Shown one piece after another: positions 19,451-29,865 of a DNA stretch of 64,000 nucleotides. The position numbers and the translations under genes are program-made. This stretch comes from Pseudemcibacter aquimaris (GTDB lineage Bacteria > Pseudomonadota > Alphaproteobacteria > Sphingomonadales > Emcibacteraceae): the NCBI RefSeq assembly GCF_028869115.1, contig NZ_CP079800.1, positions 1,054,001 through 1,118,000 of the forward strand, in the 5' to 3' direction. The notes under the pieces are model-generated. The model made no database searches and was not told where the DNA came from. It saw only the letters and a program-made list of their open reading frames with translations. Within the stretch, counting starts at the first letter, position 1. Each line of letters starts with the position of its first letter.

Positions 19451-19485
19451 AAAAACACTCTTTTCCTTGAAAAGAGTGTTTTTTT
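19451..19485 (+). terminator. Intrinsic terminator of lon
   Basis: AAAAACACTCTTTT and AAAAGAGTGTTTTT form a long stem with a 5-nt loop, running into a seven-T tract. Confidence 0.92.
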
Positions 19486-19561
19486 GTTCTGAAAATGTTT
19501 TTTCTTTCAATGTCAAGAAAACTTTCTGCAAAAAAAAACGCAGTTTTGTACGGTTTTCCCT

Positions 19562-19590
19562 TTGACGAACCAAAAATGTATGGCTAAGAT
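19562..19590 (+). promoter_or_regulatory. Sigma-70 type promoter of the HU gene
   Basis: TTGACG (19562-19567), a 17-bp spacer and TAAGAT (19585-19590), with an expected start near 19597 and a leader of about 65 nt before the hup ATG. Confidence 0.78.
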
Positions 19591-19661
19591 GCATCCAACT
19601 TTCGATCACATTCGATGATAAAGTTAATAACTAATTTCTTTTATATTTAAAGGGGAAGATC

Positions 19662-19937
19662 ATGAATAAAAATGAACTCGTAAACAGCGTTGCGGAAGCA
19701 GCAGGTCTATCAAAAGCAGATGCAGCTGGTGCAGTAGACGGCGTATTTAACACAATCATGGGCACACTAGCAGGTGGCGATGAAGTACGTCTTGTTGGTT
19801 TCGGTACATTCAGCGTAGCACAACGTGCTGCTTCTGAAGGTCGTAACCCACGTACTGGTGAAAAAATTCAAATTCCAGCTTCTAAGCAACCTAAATTTAA
19901 AGCAGGTAAAGCTCTTAAAGACGCTGTGAACAAGTAA
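19662..19937 (+). CDS. hup: HU-family nucleoid DNA-binding protein
   Basis: Small dimeric architectural protein that bends DNA. The 91 residues contain the HU signature: GFGTFSV, then the DNA-binding arm [25 protein letters not shown]. The start [16 protein letters not shown] is typical, with AGGGGAAG ahead of the ATG. It has its own promoter and terminator and so is a single-gene unit after lon, as in related genomes. Confidence 0.97.
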   Translation: MNKNELVNSVAEAAGLSKADAAGAVDGVFNTIMGTLAGGDEVRLVGFGTFSVAQRAASEGRNPRTGEKIQIPASKQPKFKAGKALKDAVNK

Positions 19938-19956
19938 TTTTTGCTTGAATTTTAAG

Positions 19957-19990
19957 GCGGTTGACTTTTTTTTTAGTCAACCGCTTTTTT
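19957..19990 (+). terminator. Intrinsic terminator of hup
   Basis: GCGGTTGACT and AGTCAACCGC form a perfect 10-bp stem around an all-T loop, followed by six T residues. Confidence 0.93.
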
Positions 19991-19994
19991 GTGC

Positions 19995-20023
19995 TTTACA
20001 TCTACTCAAACAGGCTGTAGATA
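19995..20023 (+). promoter_or_regulatory. Probable promoter of tRNA-Val
   Basis: TTTACA (19995-20000), a 17-bp spacer and TAGATA (20018-20023). The tRNA starts 46 bp beyond the -10 box. Confidence 0.55.
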
Positions 20024-20068
20024 TGCACCCACACTTTGAAACATAAGTGTAAGAATTAAGAATACGGG

Positions 20069-20144
<76 letters not shown>

Positions 20145-20221
20145 TTCTTAAGCTCGAAAGGGCAAACGCTGTAACGCTTTGACAGCGATTCGATAAAAAG
20201 AAAAAACAATAAAAAAGCCGC

Positions 20222-20250
20222 TTGACTTAGGTGCCAATATTTCCTAAATC
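20222..20250 (+). promoter_or_regulatory. Sigma-70 type promoter of tRNA-Asp
   Basis: TTGACT (20222-20227), a 17-bp spacer and TAAATC (20245-20250). The tRNA starts 17 bp downstream. Confidence 0.72.
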
Positions 20251-20266
20251 ATGTGCCGAAATACAA

Positions 20267-20343
20267 GGGGGTGTAGCTCAGTTGGTTAGAGCGCTGGCCT
20301 GTCACGCCAGAGGTCGCGGGTTCGAGTCCCGTCACTCTCGCCA
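20267..20343 (+). tRNA. tRNA-Asp (anticodon GTC)
   Basis: Acceptor GGGGGTG pairs with CACTCTC through two G-U pairs. The anticodon stem CTGGC/GCCAG encloses loop CTGTCAC (anticodon GTC), and the T arm is GCGGGTTCGAGTCCCGT. G73 and an encoded CCA are present. Confidence 0.96.
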
Positions 20344-20415
20344 TTTCCTAGAAATGGCCATCCCCAGATTAAAAATCATTTGCATCGCTGAAAAGAACTT
20401 CAAAAGCCGTTGCTG

Positions 20416-20421
20416 TATAAT
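20416..20421 (+). promoter_or_regulatory. Candidate -10 box of the nuo operon
   Basis: A consensus TATAAT lies 234 bp before nuoA. The bases 17 bp upstream (AAGAAC) are a poor -35, so this would need an activator or another sigma subunit contact. Confidence 0.35.
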
Positions 20422-20592
20422 GGTTTTTCGCGCATGTGCTTTTCTGAAAAAAGCAAATCAAATCAAAAAAACTTGTGGAATTTTTTATCTCTAGAGGCTA
20501 TTAACGTGACTATGGATTATGCCTATTTGTGTCTGAATGAAATAATCAGATTCGAACTATGGCTAACAACAATTAAGAGGCCTGGATTTTTA

Positions 20593-20627
20593 AGACAGTA
20601 TTCCAGGTTATCTGGTGAGGACTGTCT
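20593..20627 (+). promoter_or_regulatory. Leader hairpin before nuoA
   Basis: AGACAGT (20593-20599) pairs with ACTGTCT (20621-20627), and inside it CCAG (20603-20606) pairs with CTGG (20612-20615). TCCAGG (20602-20607) can instead pair with CCTGGA at 20581-20586, so two exclusive folds exist 14 nt before the AGGGTGGGG ribosome site. Confidence 0.4.
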
Positions 20628-20654
20628 CTAAATTAATTGAAGGGTGGGGCGCTA

Positions 20655-21020
20655 ATGAACGAATTGCTGCTCGAATATCTTCCGATCTTGGTTTTCTTTG
20701 TCATCGCTATAATTATGTCTGCAATTTTTGTATTGCTTCCAATCTTGGTCGTAAAACAAAAACCGGACGCTGAGAAGTTATCTGCATATGAGTGTGGTTT
20801 TGAAGCATTCTCAGATAACCGTAAGCAGTTTGACGTAAGATTTTACCTTGTCGCTATTCTATTTATTATTTTCGACTTGGAAGTCGCATTTCTATTTCCG
20901 TGGGCTGTTGCCTTGGGAAGTATCGGAATGTTCGGTTTTGTCTCTATGATGATTTTCTTAGGGGTTCTGACTATCGGCTTTATTTATGAGTGGAAAAAAG
21001 GAGCTCTGGAATGGGAGTAG
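20655..21020 (+). CDS. nuoA: NADH-quinone oxidoreductase subunit A
   Basis: Small membrane subunit of complex I at the junction of the peripheral and membrane arms. Of the 121 residues, three hydrophobic helices are clear, with the conserved loop [12 protein letters not shown] and the acidic [12 protein letters not shown] helix. The ATG at 20655 is preferred over an in-frame TTG 18 bp upstream because AGGGTGGGG is well placed before it. It heads the contiguous nuoA-N operon and overlaps nuoB by 10 bp. Confidence 0.96.
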   Translation: MNELLLEYLPILVFFVIAIIMSAIFVLLPILVVKQKPDAEKLSAYECGFEAFSDNRKQFDVRFYLVAILFIIFDLEVAFLFPWAVALGSIGMFGFVSMMIFLGVLTIGFIYEWKKGALEWE

Positions 21021-21571
21021 AAAATAAACCAGATATGTCTTCACCTGAATTACAGGCAGAAATGTCTGTGATGGAACAGGATGCATACTTCAAATCATTG
21101 CAGGACGACCTCGCGGATAAAGGATTCGTAATCACGACCGTTGAAGATATTATTGCTTGGGCGCGTACAGGTTCACTTTGGTGGATGACGTTCGGTCTGG
21201 CATGTTGTGCGGTTGAAATGATCCATACGTCAACATCAAGATATGATGCGGAACGTTATGGTTTTGCACCGCGCGGAAGCCCCCGTCATTCTGACGTGAT
21301 GATTGTTGCTGGTACGCTAACCAACAAAATGGCACCAGCGATGCGTAAAGTGTATGACCAGATGCCAGAGCCACGATATGTGATTTCAATGGGATCATGT
21401 GCAAATGGTGGTGGTTATTATCATTATTCATATTCTGTGGTGCGTGGTTGTGACCGAATCGTGCCTGTTGATATTTATGTTCCGGGTTGCCCGCCAACTG
21501 CGGAAGCTTTGCTTTACGGTATTCTTCAATTGCAGAAGAAAATCCGCCGTACCAGCAGTTTTGACCGCTAG
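21011..21571 (+). CDS. nuoB: NADH-quinone oxidoreductase subunit B
   Basis: Carries cluster N2, the last iron-sulfur centre before quinone. With the ATG at 21011 (AAGGAG 7 bp upstream) the protein has 186 residues; a GTG at 20990 would lengthen it but lacks a ribosome site. Ligands are C65, C66, C130 and C160 in [23 protein letters not shown] and [14 protein letters not shown]. Confidence 0.96.
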   Translation: MGVENKPDMSSPELQAEMSVMEQDAYFKSLQDDLADKGFVITTVEDIIAWARTGSLWWMTFGLACCAVEMIHTSTSRYDAERYGFAPRGSPRHSDVMIVAGTLTNKMAPAMRKVYDQMPEPRYVISMGSCANGGGYYHYSYSVVRGCDRIVPVDIYVPGCPPTAEALLYGILQLQKKIRRTSSFDR

Positions 21572-21583
21572 GAGATTTTAAAG

Positions 21584-22204
21584 ATGAGTTCTGATGAAGC
21601 TTTAAAAGACCTTGGTGAACATATCCAAAGTCATAATAAAGATGATGTTACCGGCTATAAGGTTGCCTTTAACGAATTAACGGTAAATGCAAAGCGCGAT
21701 AACATTGTAAAATTAATGACATTCCTGCGTGATGACCCGAATTGTAGATTTGTTCAATTAACAACGCTTTGTGGTGTTGATTATCCAGAGCGTGAAGAGC
21801 GTTTTGAAGTGGTCTATCAATTACTAAGTCTGCATAACAATCAGCGCATGCGCGTTAAGGTGACAACTGATGAAGATACGGTTGTGCCGTCAGTGACGGG
21901 TGTTTACCCATCCGCAAACTGGTATGAGCGCGAAACATGGGACATGTATGGCGTGATGTTTGATGGTCACCCTGATCTGCGTCGCTTGCTTAGTGATTAT
22001 GGTTTCCAAGGCCATCCACTACGTAAAGATTTCCCGCTTACCGGTTATGTGGAAGTGCGTTATTCCGAAGAAGAAAAGCGTATTGTGTATGAACCAGTGA
22101 AGCTGGCACAAGAATTCCGTACATTTGATTTTATGAGCCCTTGGGAAGGGGCGAAGTATATCCTTCCTGGCGATGAAAAAGCCGAAGAAGAGAAGGAGGG
22201 GTAA
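21584..22204 (+). CDS. nuoC: NADH-quinone oxidoreductase subunit C
   Basis: The 30-kDa-type peripheral-arm subunit, separate from NuoD here (they are fused in E. coli). The 206 residues carry the family signature [20 protein letters not shown] followed by [16 protein letters not shown]. The C-terminus is short and acidic. AGGAG lies 6 bp before the ATG, and the stop is 3 bp from nuoD. Confidence 0.96.
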   Translation: MSSDEALKDLGEHIQSHNKDDVTGYKVAFNELTVNAKRDNIVKLMTFLRDDPNCRFVQLTTLCGVDYPEREERFEVVYQLLSLHNNQRMRVKVTTDEDTVVPSVTGVYPSANWYERETWDMYGVMFDGHPDLRRLLSDYGFQGHPLRKDFPLTGYVEVRYSEEEKRIVYEPVKLAQEFRTFDFMSPWEGAKYILPGDEKAEEEKEG

Positions 22205-22207
22205 GTC

Positions 22208-23386
22208 ATGGCTGAAGTAGATATTAAAAACTTTAACGTGAACTTTGGACCGCAGCATCCCGCGGCCCATGGTGTTTTGCGTCTAATTCTTGAGCTTGAT
22301 GGTGAAGTTGTTGACCGTGCGGATCCGCATGTTGGTCTTCTTCACCGCGGTACTGAAAAACTAATCGAAAATAAAACATATTTGCAGGCGATCCCTTATT
22401 TTGACCGTCTTGACTATGTTGCGCCAATGAACCAAGAGCATGCATTCTGTCTTGCTATTGAAAAACTGATGGGGATCGAGGTTCCAAAACGTGGTCAATA
22501 TATCCGCGTTCTATTCAGTGAGATTGGCCGTATTCTTAACCATTTGATGAACGTTTGTTCGCACGCCACAGACGTTGGTGCGATGACATTGACGCTATGG
22601 GGATTTGAGCAACGTGAAATTCTGATGGAATTTTATGAGGCTGTATGTGGTGCGCGTCTTCACGCGAACTATTTCCGCCCTGGCGGTGTTAGTCAGGATA
22701 TGCCAGCCGGCCTTGATAAACGAATCCTTGAATTTTGTGATACTTTCCCGAAAGTGCTGCAAGACATGGAAGTCGTGATCATGGAAAACCGTATCTTTAA
22801 GCAACGTAACGTTGATATCGGTAAGGTTTCTGCGGAAGAGGCATACGCACTTGGCTTTACCGGTGCAATGGTTCGTGGGTGTGATATCCCATGGGATATT
22901 CGCCGTTCAGAACCATACGAAGTTTATAATGAACTGGATTTCGATGTTATCGTCGGTAAAAACGGTGACTGTTATGACCGTTATGTTCTTCGTTTTGAAG
23001 AAATGTACCAATCCGTAAACATTATGCGTCAATGTGTTGAACAAATGCCGGAAGGTCCGGTGTCATCAACTGACCGTAAAGTAACGCCGCCACCAAAGGC
23101 CGAAATTAAATCGTCCATGGAAGCGTTAATCCACCATTTCAAACTATTCACTGAAGGTTTCAAAGTGCCAGAAGGTGAAGTTTATGTTGCCATTGAAGCC
23201 CCGAAGGGTGAATTTGGTGTTTATCTTGTTTCAGACGGAACCAATAAACCATATCGTTGTCATATTCGTGCACCTGGTTATGCGCATCTTAGCTCTATGG
23301 GGCATGTTGCGAAGGGCTATATGCTTGCGGATATCCCGGCAATGATTGGTTCGTTTGATATTGTGTTCGGAGAAATTGACCGATGA
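22208..23386 (+). CDS. nuoD: NADH-quinone oxidoreductase subunit D
   Basis: The 49-kDa-type subunit that, with NuoB, forms the quinone-binding cavity. Of 392 residues, the N-terminal [14 protein letters not shown] is conserved and the C-terminus [12 protein letters not shown] is the usual end. [15 protein letters not shown] and the [12 protein letters not shown] region are also family features. It overlaps nuoE by 4 bp (ATGA). Confidence 0.97.
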   Translation: MAEVDIKNFNVNFGPQHPAAHGVLRLILELDGEVVDRADPHVGLLHRGTEKLIENKTYLQAIPYFDRLDYVAPMNQEHAFCLAIEKLMGIEVPKRGQYIRVLFSEIGRILNHLMNVCSHATDVGAMTLTLWGFEQREILMEFYEAVCGARLHANYFRPGGVSQDMPAGLDKRILEFCDTFPKVLQDMEVVIMENRIFKQRNVDIGKVSAEEAYALGFTGAMVRGCDIPWDIRRSEPYEVYNELDFDVIVGKNGDCYDRYVLRFEEMYQSVNIMRQCVEQMPEGPVSSTDRKVTPPPKAEIKSSMEALIHHFKLFTEGFKVPEGEVYVAIEAPKGEFGVYLVSDGTNKPYRCHIRAPGYAHLSSMGHVAKGYMLADIPAMIGSFDIVFGEIDR

Positions 23387-24006
23387 GTATGAATGTCAAA
23401 GACGCTGAAAAGTTTGAGTTTACGCCAGAAAATCTGGAATGGACGAAAACACAACTGGCGAAATACCCGGAAAACAGAAAAGACAGCTGTGTCATGCCGT
23501 TTTTGCACCGTGCGCAAGAACAAAATAACGGCTGGGTCAGCGTTCCTGTGATGGAATATATCGCTGATATGCTTGAAATGCCGTATATCCGTGTGCATGA
23601 GGTCGCAAGCTTTTACAGCATGTATAATCTTAAGCCGGTTGGTAAGCATGTGATCGAAGTATGTACAACAACACCTTGTTGGTTGCGTGGTTCTGATGAT
23701 GTGGTTAAAGCTTGTAAAGATGAGCTTGGTATTGGATTCGGTGAAACAACAGAAGACGGTGAGTTCACCCTTCTTGAAGTTGAATGTGCGGGTGCATGTG
23801 TGAATGCACCTGTAATCGCATATGCCAAAGAATACTATGAAGATCTAAACGAAGATACAACACGCGCATTTATCAAAGCGATTAAAAACGGTGAAACACC
23901 AAAAGCAGGCCCACAAAATGGCCGCTTTAAATCATGTCCGTTTGGTGGTCCAACATCCCTACAGGATAAGGCGCCGGCAGATGCCAAGTTTGGAGGAGAC
24001 GCGTAA
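23383..24006 (+). CDS. nuoE: NADH-quinone oxidoreductase subunit E
   Basis: The 24-kDa-type subunit with the [2Fe-2S] cluster N1a. Ligands are C94 and C99 (CTTTPC) and C135 and C139 ([10 protein letters not shown]). At 207 residues it is longer than E. coli NuoE because of a C-terminal extension rich in Gly and Pro (from about 170), common in alphaproteobacteria. It shares its last base with the nuoF start. Confidence 0.96.
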   Translation: MSMNVKDAEKFEFTPENLEWTKTQLAKYPENRKDSCVMPFLHRAQEQNNGWVSVPVMEYIADMLEMPYIRVHEVASFYSMYNLKPVGKHVIEVCTTTPCWLRGSDDVVKACKDELGIGFGETTEDGEFTLLEVECAGACVNAPVIAYAKEYYEDLNEDTTRAFIKAIKNGETPKAGPQNGRFKSCPFGGPTSLQDKAPADAKFGGDA

Positions 24007-25286
24007 TGTTAGCTGATAAAGATCGAATATTTACAAATCTCTATGGTTTTGAAAGCCCATATCTGGATGCTGCGAAAAAACGCGGTGATTGGGATGGCAC
24101 AAAAGAGATCATGCAGCGTGGTGAAGAAGCCCTAATTGAAGAAATGAAACAATCCGGTCTTCGTGGCCGTGGTGGTGCGGGTTTCCCAACGGGTCTTAAA
24201 TGGTCATTTATGCCTAAAGAATCAGATGGCCGTCCAAGCTATCTGGTTGTGAATGCTGACGAAGGTGAGCCGGGCACATGTAAAGACCGTGAAATTATGC
24301 GTCACGATCCACATAAACTTATTGAAGGCTGCTTGCTTGCCGGGTTTGCTATGCGTGCTTGTGCGGCTTATATCTATATTCGTGGTGAATTTGTGCATGA
24401 AGCAATCGTTCTTGAAAATGCAATTCAAGAAGCACGCGATGCGGGTCTTCTGGGTAAGAATGCCGCTGGTAGCGGTTATTCTTTTGATGTGTTTGTTCAC
24501 CGTGGCGCAGGTGCTTATATCTGCGGTGAAGAGACGGCGCTTATCGAAAGTATCGAAGGTAAAAAAGGACAGCCACGTCTTAAGCCGCCGTTCCCAGCGA
24601 ACGTTGGTGTATTTGGTTGCCCGACTACAGTGAATAATGTGGAATCAATTGCTGTTGTTCCAGAAATTCTTCGTCGTGGCGGTTCCTGGTTCGCGGGCAT
24701 TGGCCGTGAAAATAACACGGGTACAAAACTATTTTGTATTTCCGGTCATGTGAATAACCCATGTAACGTTGAAGAAGAAATGGGTATTCCGCTGAAAGAG
24801 CTGATTGAAAAACATGCTGGTGGTGTACGTGGTGGATGGGATAACCTTCTTGCTGTGATCCCGGGTGGTTCGTCGGTTCACTGTATCCCGAAATCAGTAT
24901 GTGACACTGTGCTTATGGATTTTGACAGTCTTCGTGACGAGGGTACCGGTCTTGGTACAGCAGCGGTGATTGTTATGGATAAATCCACAGACATTGTTCG
25001 CGCAATCACAAGACTTTCTGCGTTCTATAAACACGAAAGCTGTGGGCAGTGTACGCCATGTCGTGAAGGAACAGGCTGGATGTGGCGTGTTATGGAACGT
25101 ATGTGTACTGGTGAAGCGGAAATCGAAGAGATTGACACGTTGCTAGAAGTAACGAAGCAAATCGAAGGTCACACAATTTGTGCCCTTGGTGACGCTGCGG
25201 CTTGGCCAATTCAAGGATTGTTCCGCCACTTCCGTCCGGAAGTTGAGCGTCGCATTCTTGAATATAAGAAAAACAACGCAGCGTAG
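24006..25286 (+). CDS. nuoF: NADH-quinone oxidoreductase subunit F
   Basis: The 51-kDa-type subunit that binds NADH and FMN and carries a [4Fe-4S] cluster (N3). The glycine-rich [15 protein letters not shown] and [16 protein letters not shown] motifs bind the nucleotides. Cluster ligands are in [15 protein letters not shown] and the later [10 protein letters not shown] cysteine. The 426-residue length is standard. Confidence 0.97.
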   Translation: MLADKDRIFTNLYGFESPYLDAAKKRGDWDGTKEIMQRGEEALIEEMKQSGLRGRGGAGFPTGLKWSFMPKESDGRPSYLVVNADEGEPGTCKDREIMRHDPHKLIEGCLLAGFAMRACAAYIYIRGEFVHEAIVLENAIQEARDAGLLGKNAAGSGYSFDVFVHRGAGAYICGEETALIESIEGKKGQPRLKPPFPANVGVFGCPTTVNNVESIAVVPEILRRGGSWFAGIGRENNTGTKLFCISGHVNNPCNVEEEMGIPLKELIEKHAGGVRGGWDNLLAVIPGGSSVHCIPKSVCDTVLMDFDSLRDEGTGLGTAAVIVMDKSTDIVRAITRLSAFYKHESCGQCTPCREGTGWMWRVMERMCTGEAEIEEIDTLLEVTKQIEGHTICALGDAAAWPIQGLFRHFRPEVERRILEYKKNNAA

Positions 25287-25298
25287 GAGAAACAGATA

Positions 25299-27353
25299 AT
25301 GCCAACTCTTACTATTGATGGAATTGAAGTCGAAGTAGACAACGGAACCACGGTTCTGCAAGCTGCTGAACAGGCTGGTGTTGAAATTCCACGCTTTTGT
25401 TATCATGAAAGACTTTCCATTGCGGGTAACTGCCGCATGTGCTTGGTCGAGGTAACACCTGGACCGCCAAAACCAGCGGCATCATGTGCGCTTCCAGCTG
25501 GTGACGGTATGGAAGTCAAAACCAACACGGAAAAGGTTAGAAAATTCCGTGAAGGTGTGATGGAATTCCTTTTGATCAATCACCCACTTGATTGTCCGAT
25601 TTGTGACCAGGGCGGTGAATGTGATCTTCAGGATCAATCGGTTGCTTATGGTGTCGGTGACAGCCGTTACCTTGAGAAACGCCGTATTGTAAAAGAAAAA
25701 TACATGGGCCCACTGATCCGCACGATCATGACACGCTGTATTCACTGTACACGTTGCGTGCGTTTTGCGGATGAAATAGCTGGTGTTCCTTCACTTGGTG
25801 CGATCGGTCGCGGTGAAAATATGCAAATTACCACATATCAGGAACAGGCATTTGCTTCTGAAATGGCGGGTAATGTTGTTGATCTTTGCCCGGTGGGTGC
25901 GCTGACAAGTAAGCCATACACATTTAAAGCACGCCCTTGGGAACTTAAGAACACAGAAACAATTGACGTTCATGATGCTCTTGGTTCAAACGTTCGTATC
26001 GATAGCCGCGGTAGTGCTGTTATGCGTGCGCTGCCACGTATTCATGAAGATGTGAACGAAGAATGGATTTCCGATAAAACTCGTCACGCTGTTGATGGTC
26101 TTGCGAAAAATCGTCTCGACCGTCCGTATGTGAAAGTGGATGGCAAATTACAAGAAGCCACATGGGCAGAAGCATTTGAGGCAATCGCCGCAAAAGTGAA
26201 CGGCCTTAAATCGGGTGAAATTGCTGGGCTTGTTGGTGATCTTAACGACGCGGAAAGCATGTATGCGATGAAATCGCTGATCGCGTCACTGGGTGGTGAA
26301 GTGGAAAGCCGTCAGGATGGATCAAAACTTGGTGCAAAACACCGTGCAGGATATCTGTTTAATTCGGGCGTTTCTGGTATTGATGAGGCGGACGCAATCC
26401 TGATCGTTGGTTCAAACACACGCCTTGAAAGCCCGGTTCTTAACGCACGTATTCGTCAACGTTGGTTAACACGCGACTGTAAAATCGCAAATGTTGGACC
26501 TGCCGTTGATCTGACTTATAAAATTGATCAGCTTGGTGATAGCGCAAGCGTTCTTGGTGATATTCTTGATGGTAAGAATGACTTCGCCAAGGTGCTTAAA
26601 GACGCCAAAAAGCCAATGATTATCTTGGGTGCTGGTGCGCTAAACCGTGATGACAGTCTTGCCATTATTAAAGCTGCACACGATATTGCCGATAAATACG
26701 GCATGATCAGTGATGACTGGAACGGCTTTAACGTTCTTCATACGGCGGCGAGCCGTGTTGCAGCCCTTGATATGGGACTTGTAACGGAAGGCGGCATCGA
26801 AGGTGTTCTTAATGGCGCAGAAAAAGGCGATATCAAAGTTGTTTACAACATGGGCGCGGATGAACTTGATACAAGCCGTCTTGCAAATGCCTTTGTTATT
26901 TATCAAGGCAGCCACGGTGATGAAGGTGTTAAAAACGCGGATGTAATTCTTCCGGGTGTTGCTTACACTGAAAAACCAGGTACTTACCTAAATACGGAAG
27001 GTCGTGTGCAGGTTGCACAGCGTGCGATCTTTGGTCCGGGTGAAGCCCGCGAAGATTGGACAATCTTCCGTGCATTATCAGAAGCCCTTGGTAAAACATT
27101 ACCTTACGACAATATCATTCAGCTTCGTAAAGCAATGGTTGCTGATTACCCTGCGTTTGCAGCGGTTGATCAAAAACCAACAGCGCAATGGGCGGATATT
27201 GGTGTTAAAGGTGACCTATCGGCTTATGGCTTTACATTACCGATTACAGATTTTTATGGAACAAATCCGATCGCAAGATCATCAGAAACCATGGCGGAAT
27301 GTCGTTCTGCGTTAAGTGGTGGCGAATATGTTGAGGGAGCTACGGGAACATAA
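25299..27353 (+). CDS. nuoG: NADH-quinone oxidoreductase subunit G
   Basis: The 75-kDa-type subunit that relays electrons through several clusters. The N-terminal ferredoxin domain has C34, C45, C48 and C63. A His-Cys3 site ([17 protein letters not shown]) and a further [4Fe-4S] motif ([11 protein letters not shown]) follow, and then a molybdopterin-oxidoreductase-like domain without evident cofactor residues. The 684 residues match the alphaproteobacterial and mitochondrial length rather than the longer E. coli form. It overlaps nuoH by 1 bp. Confidence 0.97.
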   Translation: MPTLTIDGIEVEVDNGTTVLQAAEQAGVEIPRFCYHERLSIAGNCRMCLVEVTPGPPKPAASCALPAGDGMEVKTNTEKVRKFREGVMEFLLINHPLDCPICDQGGECDLQDQSVAYGVGDSRYLEKRRIVKEKYMGPLIRTIMTRCIHCTRCVRFADEIAGVPSLGAIGRGENMQITTYQEQAFASEMAGNVVDLCPVGALTSKPYTFKARPWELKNTETIDVHDALGSNVRIDSRGSAVMRALPRIHEDVNEEWISDKTRHAVDGLAKNRLDRPYVKVDGKLQEATWAEAFEAIAAKVNGLKSGEIAGLVGDLNDAESMYAMKSLIASLGGEVESRQDGSKLGAKHRAGYLFNSGVSGIDEADAILIVGSNTRLESPVLNARIRQRWLTRDCKIANVGPAVDLTYKIDQLGDSASVLGDILDGKNDFAKVLKDAKKPMIILGAGALNRDDSLAIIKAAHDIADKYGMISDDWNGFNVLHTAASRVAALDMGLVTEGGIEGVLNGAEKGDIKVVYNMGADELDTSRLANAFVIYQGSHGDEGVKNADVILPGVAYTEKPGTYLNTEGRVQVAQRAIFGPGEAREDWTIFRALSEALGKTLPYDNIIQLRKAMVADYPAFAAVDQKPTAQWADIGVKGDLSAYGFTLPITDFYGTNPIARSSETMAECRSALSGGEYVEGATGT

Positions 27354-28414
27354 TGTATTACTTTTTTGCAGAATACCTTGGCCTTTTAGAATATTTTGAT
27401 AGTAGCACAGTTCGCTTTATCTCAACCCTTGCCGCTGTCCTTGCGGTAACATTGCCGGTACTAATCGCCGTTGCAATGATCGTCTGGGTTGACCGTAAAG
27501 TTTGGGCGGCTATTCATCTTCGTAAAGGTCCAAATATTGTTGGCCCGTTTGGCCTTCTTCAATCATTTGCCGATGGTCTTAAAGTATTCCTTAAAGAAAC
27601 GATTATTCCGGCTGGATCAAACAAGTTTCTATTCCTTCTTGCACCAGCGTTAAGCCTTATTTTCGGTCTTGTTGGCTGGGCGGTTATTCCGTTTGGTGAA
27701 GGAATGGTTATTTCTGACCTTAATGTCGGAATTCTTTATCTTTTTGCGATTTCATCACTTGAAGTATACGGCATTATCATCGCCGGTTGGGCGTCAAACT
27801 CACGTTATGCTTTCCTTGGGGCGATGCGTAGTGCGGCGCAAATGGTTTCATACGAAGTATCCATTGGTTTCGTTCTTGTTTGCGTGTTGATGTGTGTTGG
27901 TTCGCTTAATCTGACTGACATCGTTCTTGCGCAGCAGGGCGTTGGTTTTGGTATCTTTAATGGCTACGTCTTTACTGGTTTGCTTCCAATGTTTGTGATT
28001 TTCTTTGTATCTGCGCTTGCGGAAACAAACAGAACACCATTTGACCTTCCGGAAGCGGAAGAAGAATTGGTTGCCGGTTTCCAGATTGAATATTCATCCA
28101 TGTCAATGGCTCTATTCTATCTTGGTGAATATGCGACCATCATTCTGATGTGTGGCATGATGAGTATCCTATTCTTTGGTGGTTGGTTGCCACCTGTTGA
28201 TTGGGCACCATTATACGCAGTACCAGGCATTCTATGGCTATTCGGTAAGATGTTGTTCTTCTTCTTCTGTTTCGCATGGGTGAAGATGACAGTGCCGCGT
28301 TACCGTTATGACCAGTTAATGCGTCTTGGATGGAAAGTGTTCCTACCTGTTTCACTTGTATGGGTAGTGCTGACATCCGGTTATCTTGTTTTCTTTGGTA
28401 AATTGGCGGGTTAG
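27353..28414 (+). CDS. nuoH: NADH-quinone oxidoreductase subunit H
   Basis: Membrane subunit (ND1 homologue) that forms the quinone entry site. It has 353 residues and about eight helices. Conserved loops [21 protein letters not shown] and [21 protein letters not shown] are present; the acidic second loop is part of the proton and quinone path. The final loop [14 protein letters not shown] is also typical. Confidence 0.97.
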   Translation: MYYFFAEYLGLLEYFDSSTVRFISTLAAVLAVTLPVLIAVAMIVWVDRKVWAAIHLRKGPNIVGPFGLLQSFADGLKVFLKETIIPAGSNKFLFLLAPALSLIFGLVGWAVIPFGEGMVISDLNVGILYLFAISSLEVYGIIIAGWASNSRYAFLGAMRSAAQMVSYEVSIGFVLVCVLMCVGSLNLTDIVLAQQGVGFGIFNGYVFTGLLPMFVIFFVSALAETNRTPFDLPEAEEELVAGFQIEYSSMSMALFYLGEYATIILMCGMMSILFFGGWLPPVDWAPLYAVPGILWLFGKMLFFFFCFAWVKMTVPRYRYDQLMRLGWKVFLPVSLVWVVLTSGYLVFFGKLAG

Positions 28415-28425
28415 GAGATTATTAA

Positions 28426-28914
28426 ATGGCATTTTTAGATCACGCAGCTCGTACAATCTTCCTTACGGAAATTATGAAGGGCATGGCAATGACCCTGAAA
28501 TATTTCTTCAAGAAGAAAGTAACGCTTAATTACCCTCATGAAAAAGGGCCACTTAGCCCGCGTTTCCGTGGTGAACACGCACTGCGCCGTTATGAAAACG
28601 GTGAAGAGCGCTGTATTGCCTGTAAATTATGTGAAGCGATTTGCCCGGCGCAAGCCATCACAATTGAGGCAGACATTCGTGAGGATGGAACCCGTCGTAC
28701 AACCAGATACGACATTGACATGACAAAATGTATCTACTGTGGTTTCTGTCAGGAAGCCTGTCCGGTAGAAGCGATTGTTGAGGGACCAAATTTTGAATAT
28801 TCAACCGAAACAAGAGAAGAACTTCTTTATGATAAAGAAAAGCTTCTTGATAACGGGGACCGTTGGGAACGTCAGCTTGCTCTTAATATCGAGCTAGACG
28901 CACCTTACAGGTAG
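28426..28914 (+). CDS. nuoI: NADH-quinone oxidoreductase subunit I
   Basis: The 23-kDa-type (TYKY) subunit with two [4Fe-4S] clusters, N6a and N6b. Ligands are C63, C66, C69 and C73 ([12 protein letters not shown]) and C102, C105, C108 and C112 ([12 protein letters not shown]). The N-terminal amphipathic helix and [18 protein letters not shown] are conserved. Its 162 residues are a normal length. Confidence 0.97.
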   Translation: MAFLDHAARTIFLTEIMKGMAMTLKYFFKKKVTLNYPHEKGPLSPRFRGEHALRRYENGEERCIACKLCEAICPAQAITIEADIREDGTRRTTRYDIDMTKCIYCGFCQEACPVEAIVEGPNFEYSTETREELLYDKEKLLDNGDRWERQLALNIELDAPYR

Positions 28915-28925
28915 AGGAAAATAAA

Positions 28926-29537
28926 ATGGTAGCAGCAATAATGTTTTACGTTTTCGCCAGTGTGCTGATTGGCTCGGCTGTGATGGTGGTTTTCGCAAGA
29001 AACCCTGTTCACTCTGTGCTTTTCCTGATCCTGGCGTTCTTCAACGCAGCGGGCTTATTTGTCTTGCTTGGCGCTGAATTCGTTGCAATGATTTTGGTGA
29101 TCGTCTACGTGGGGGCGGTCGCGGTTATGTTCCTGTTTGTGGTGATGATGCTGGACATCAATTTCACCGAACTTCGTAAAGGAGTTCAGGAATATCTACC
29201 GATTGGCCTTTTAATCGGTCTTGTTTTACTTGTTGAAATGGCGGCTATTGCCGGTGGGTGGCACATGACTGACGGAATTGCGACGACAATTACCGCAGCA
29301 ACACCACCAGTGAGCGAAGTTCATAACACTGAAGCGATTGGCCGTATTCTATATACAGATAACATTTTCTTATTCCAGCTAGCGGGTCTTATCCTGCTTG
29401 TGGCGATGATTGGCGCAATTGTTTTAACGCACCGTCAACGTACTGGTGTTAAGAAACAAAATATCGGTGATCAGGTTCGTCGTCGTCGTGATGATGCGAC
29501 CGAAGCCGTTAATGTAAAACCAGGTCAAGGGATATAA
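28926..29537 (+). CDS. nuoJ: NADH-quinone oxidoreductase subunit J
   Basis: Membrane subunit (ND6 homologue) with five predicted helices in the first 165 residues and a charged C-terminal tail (VRRRRDD). The third helix contains the conserved LLGAEFVAMILVIVYVGAVA, which harbours the pi-bulge linked to coupling. Its 203 residues are typical. Confidence 0.95.
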   Translation: MVAAIMFYVFASVLIGSAVMVVFARNPVHSVLFLILAFFNAAGLFVLLGAEFVAMILVIVYVGAVAVMFLFVVMMLDINFTELRKGVQEYLPIGLLIGLVLLVEMAAIAGGWHMTDGIATTITAATPPVSEVHNTEAIGRILYTDNIFLFQLAGLILLVAMIGAIVLTHRQRTGVKKQNIGDQVRRRRDDATEAVNVKPGQGI

Positions 29538-29549
29538 GGGGAAGACATA

Positions 29550-29858
29550 ATGGAAATTGGAATTGAACATTATCTTACCGTTGCAGCTATGCTCTTTACG
29601 CTGGGTGTATTTGGTATTTTCCTTAACCGTAAGAATGTGATTATTATCCTTCTTTCGGTGGAACTTATCCTTCTTGCGGTAAACATCAACCTTGTTGCCT
29701 TTTCTGCCTATATGGGCGATTTGGTCGGGCAGGTCTTTACCATGTTAATTTTAACTGTTGCAGCCGCAGAGGCCTCTATCGGTCTTGCGATCCTCGTGGT
29801 TTACTTCCGTAACCGCGGCACGATTGCGGTTGAAGACATTCATCTGATGAAGGGATAA
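29550..29858 (+). CDS. nuoK: NADH-quinone oxidoreductase subunit K
   Basis: Three-helix membrane subunit (ND4L homologue) of 102 residues. Conserved intramembrane glutamates lie in [10 protein letters not shown] and [13 protein letters not shown], both part of the proton path. AGGGGAAG precedes the ATG. Confidence 0.96.
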   Translation: MEIGIEHYLTVAAMLFTLGVFGIFLNRKNVIIILLSVELILLAVNINLVAFSAYMGDLVGQVFTMLILTVAAAEASIGLAILVVYFRNRGTIAVEDIHLMKG

Positions 29859-29865
29859 GTAAAAA

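Larger units (their letters stand above)
20344..20654. other. Intergenic region and leader upstream of the nuo operon
   Basis: About 310 bp with no convincing gene. It contains a perfect TATAAT at 20416-20421 (its -35 is poor) and a hairpin with an alternative partner at 20581-20627, just before the nuoA ribosome site. Short frames crossing the tRNA-Asp end are not supported. Confidence 0.6.

Noticed and set aside
20160-20190. CGCTGT/ACAGCG hairpin between tRNA-Val and tRNA-Asp as a terminator
   Set aside because: The stem is only 6 bp and no T-run follows; it may be a processing site at most.
20990-21010. GTG start of nuoB inside nuoA
   Set aside because: AAGGAG is placed exactly for the ATG at 21011, and the added residues are not part of NuoB.
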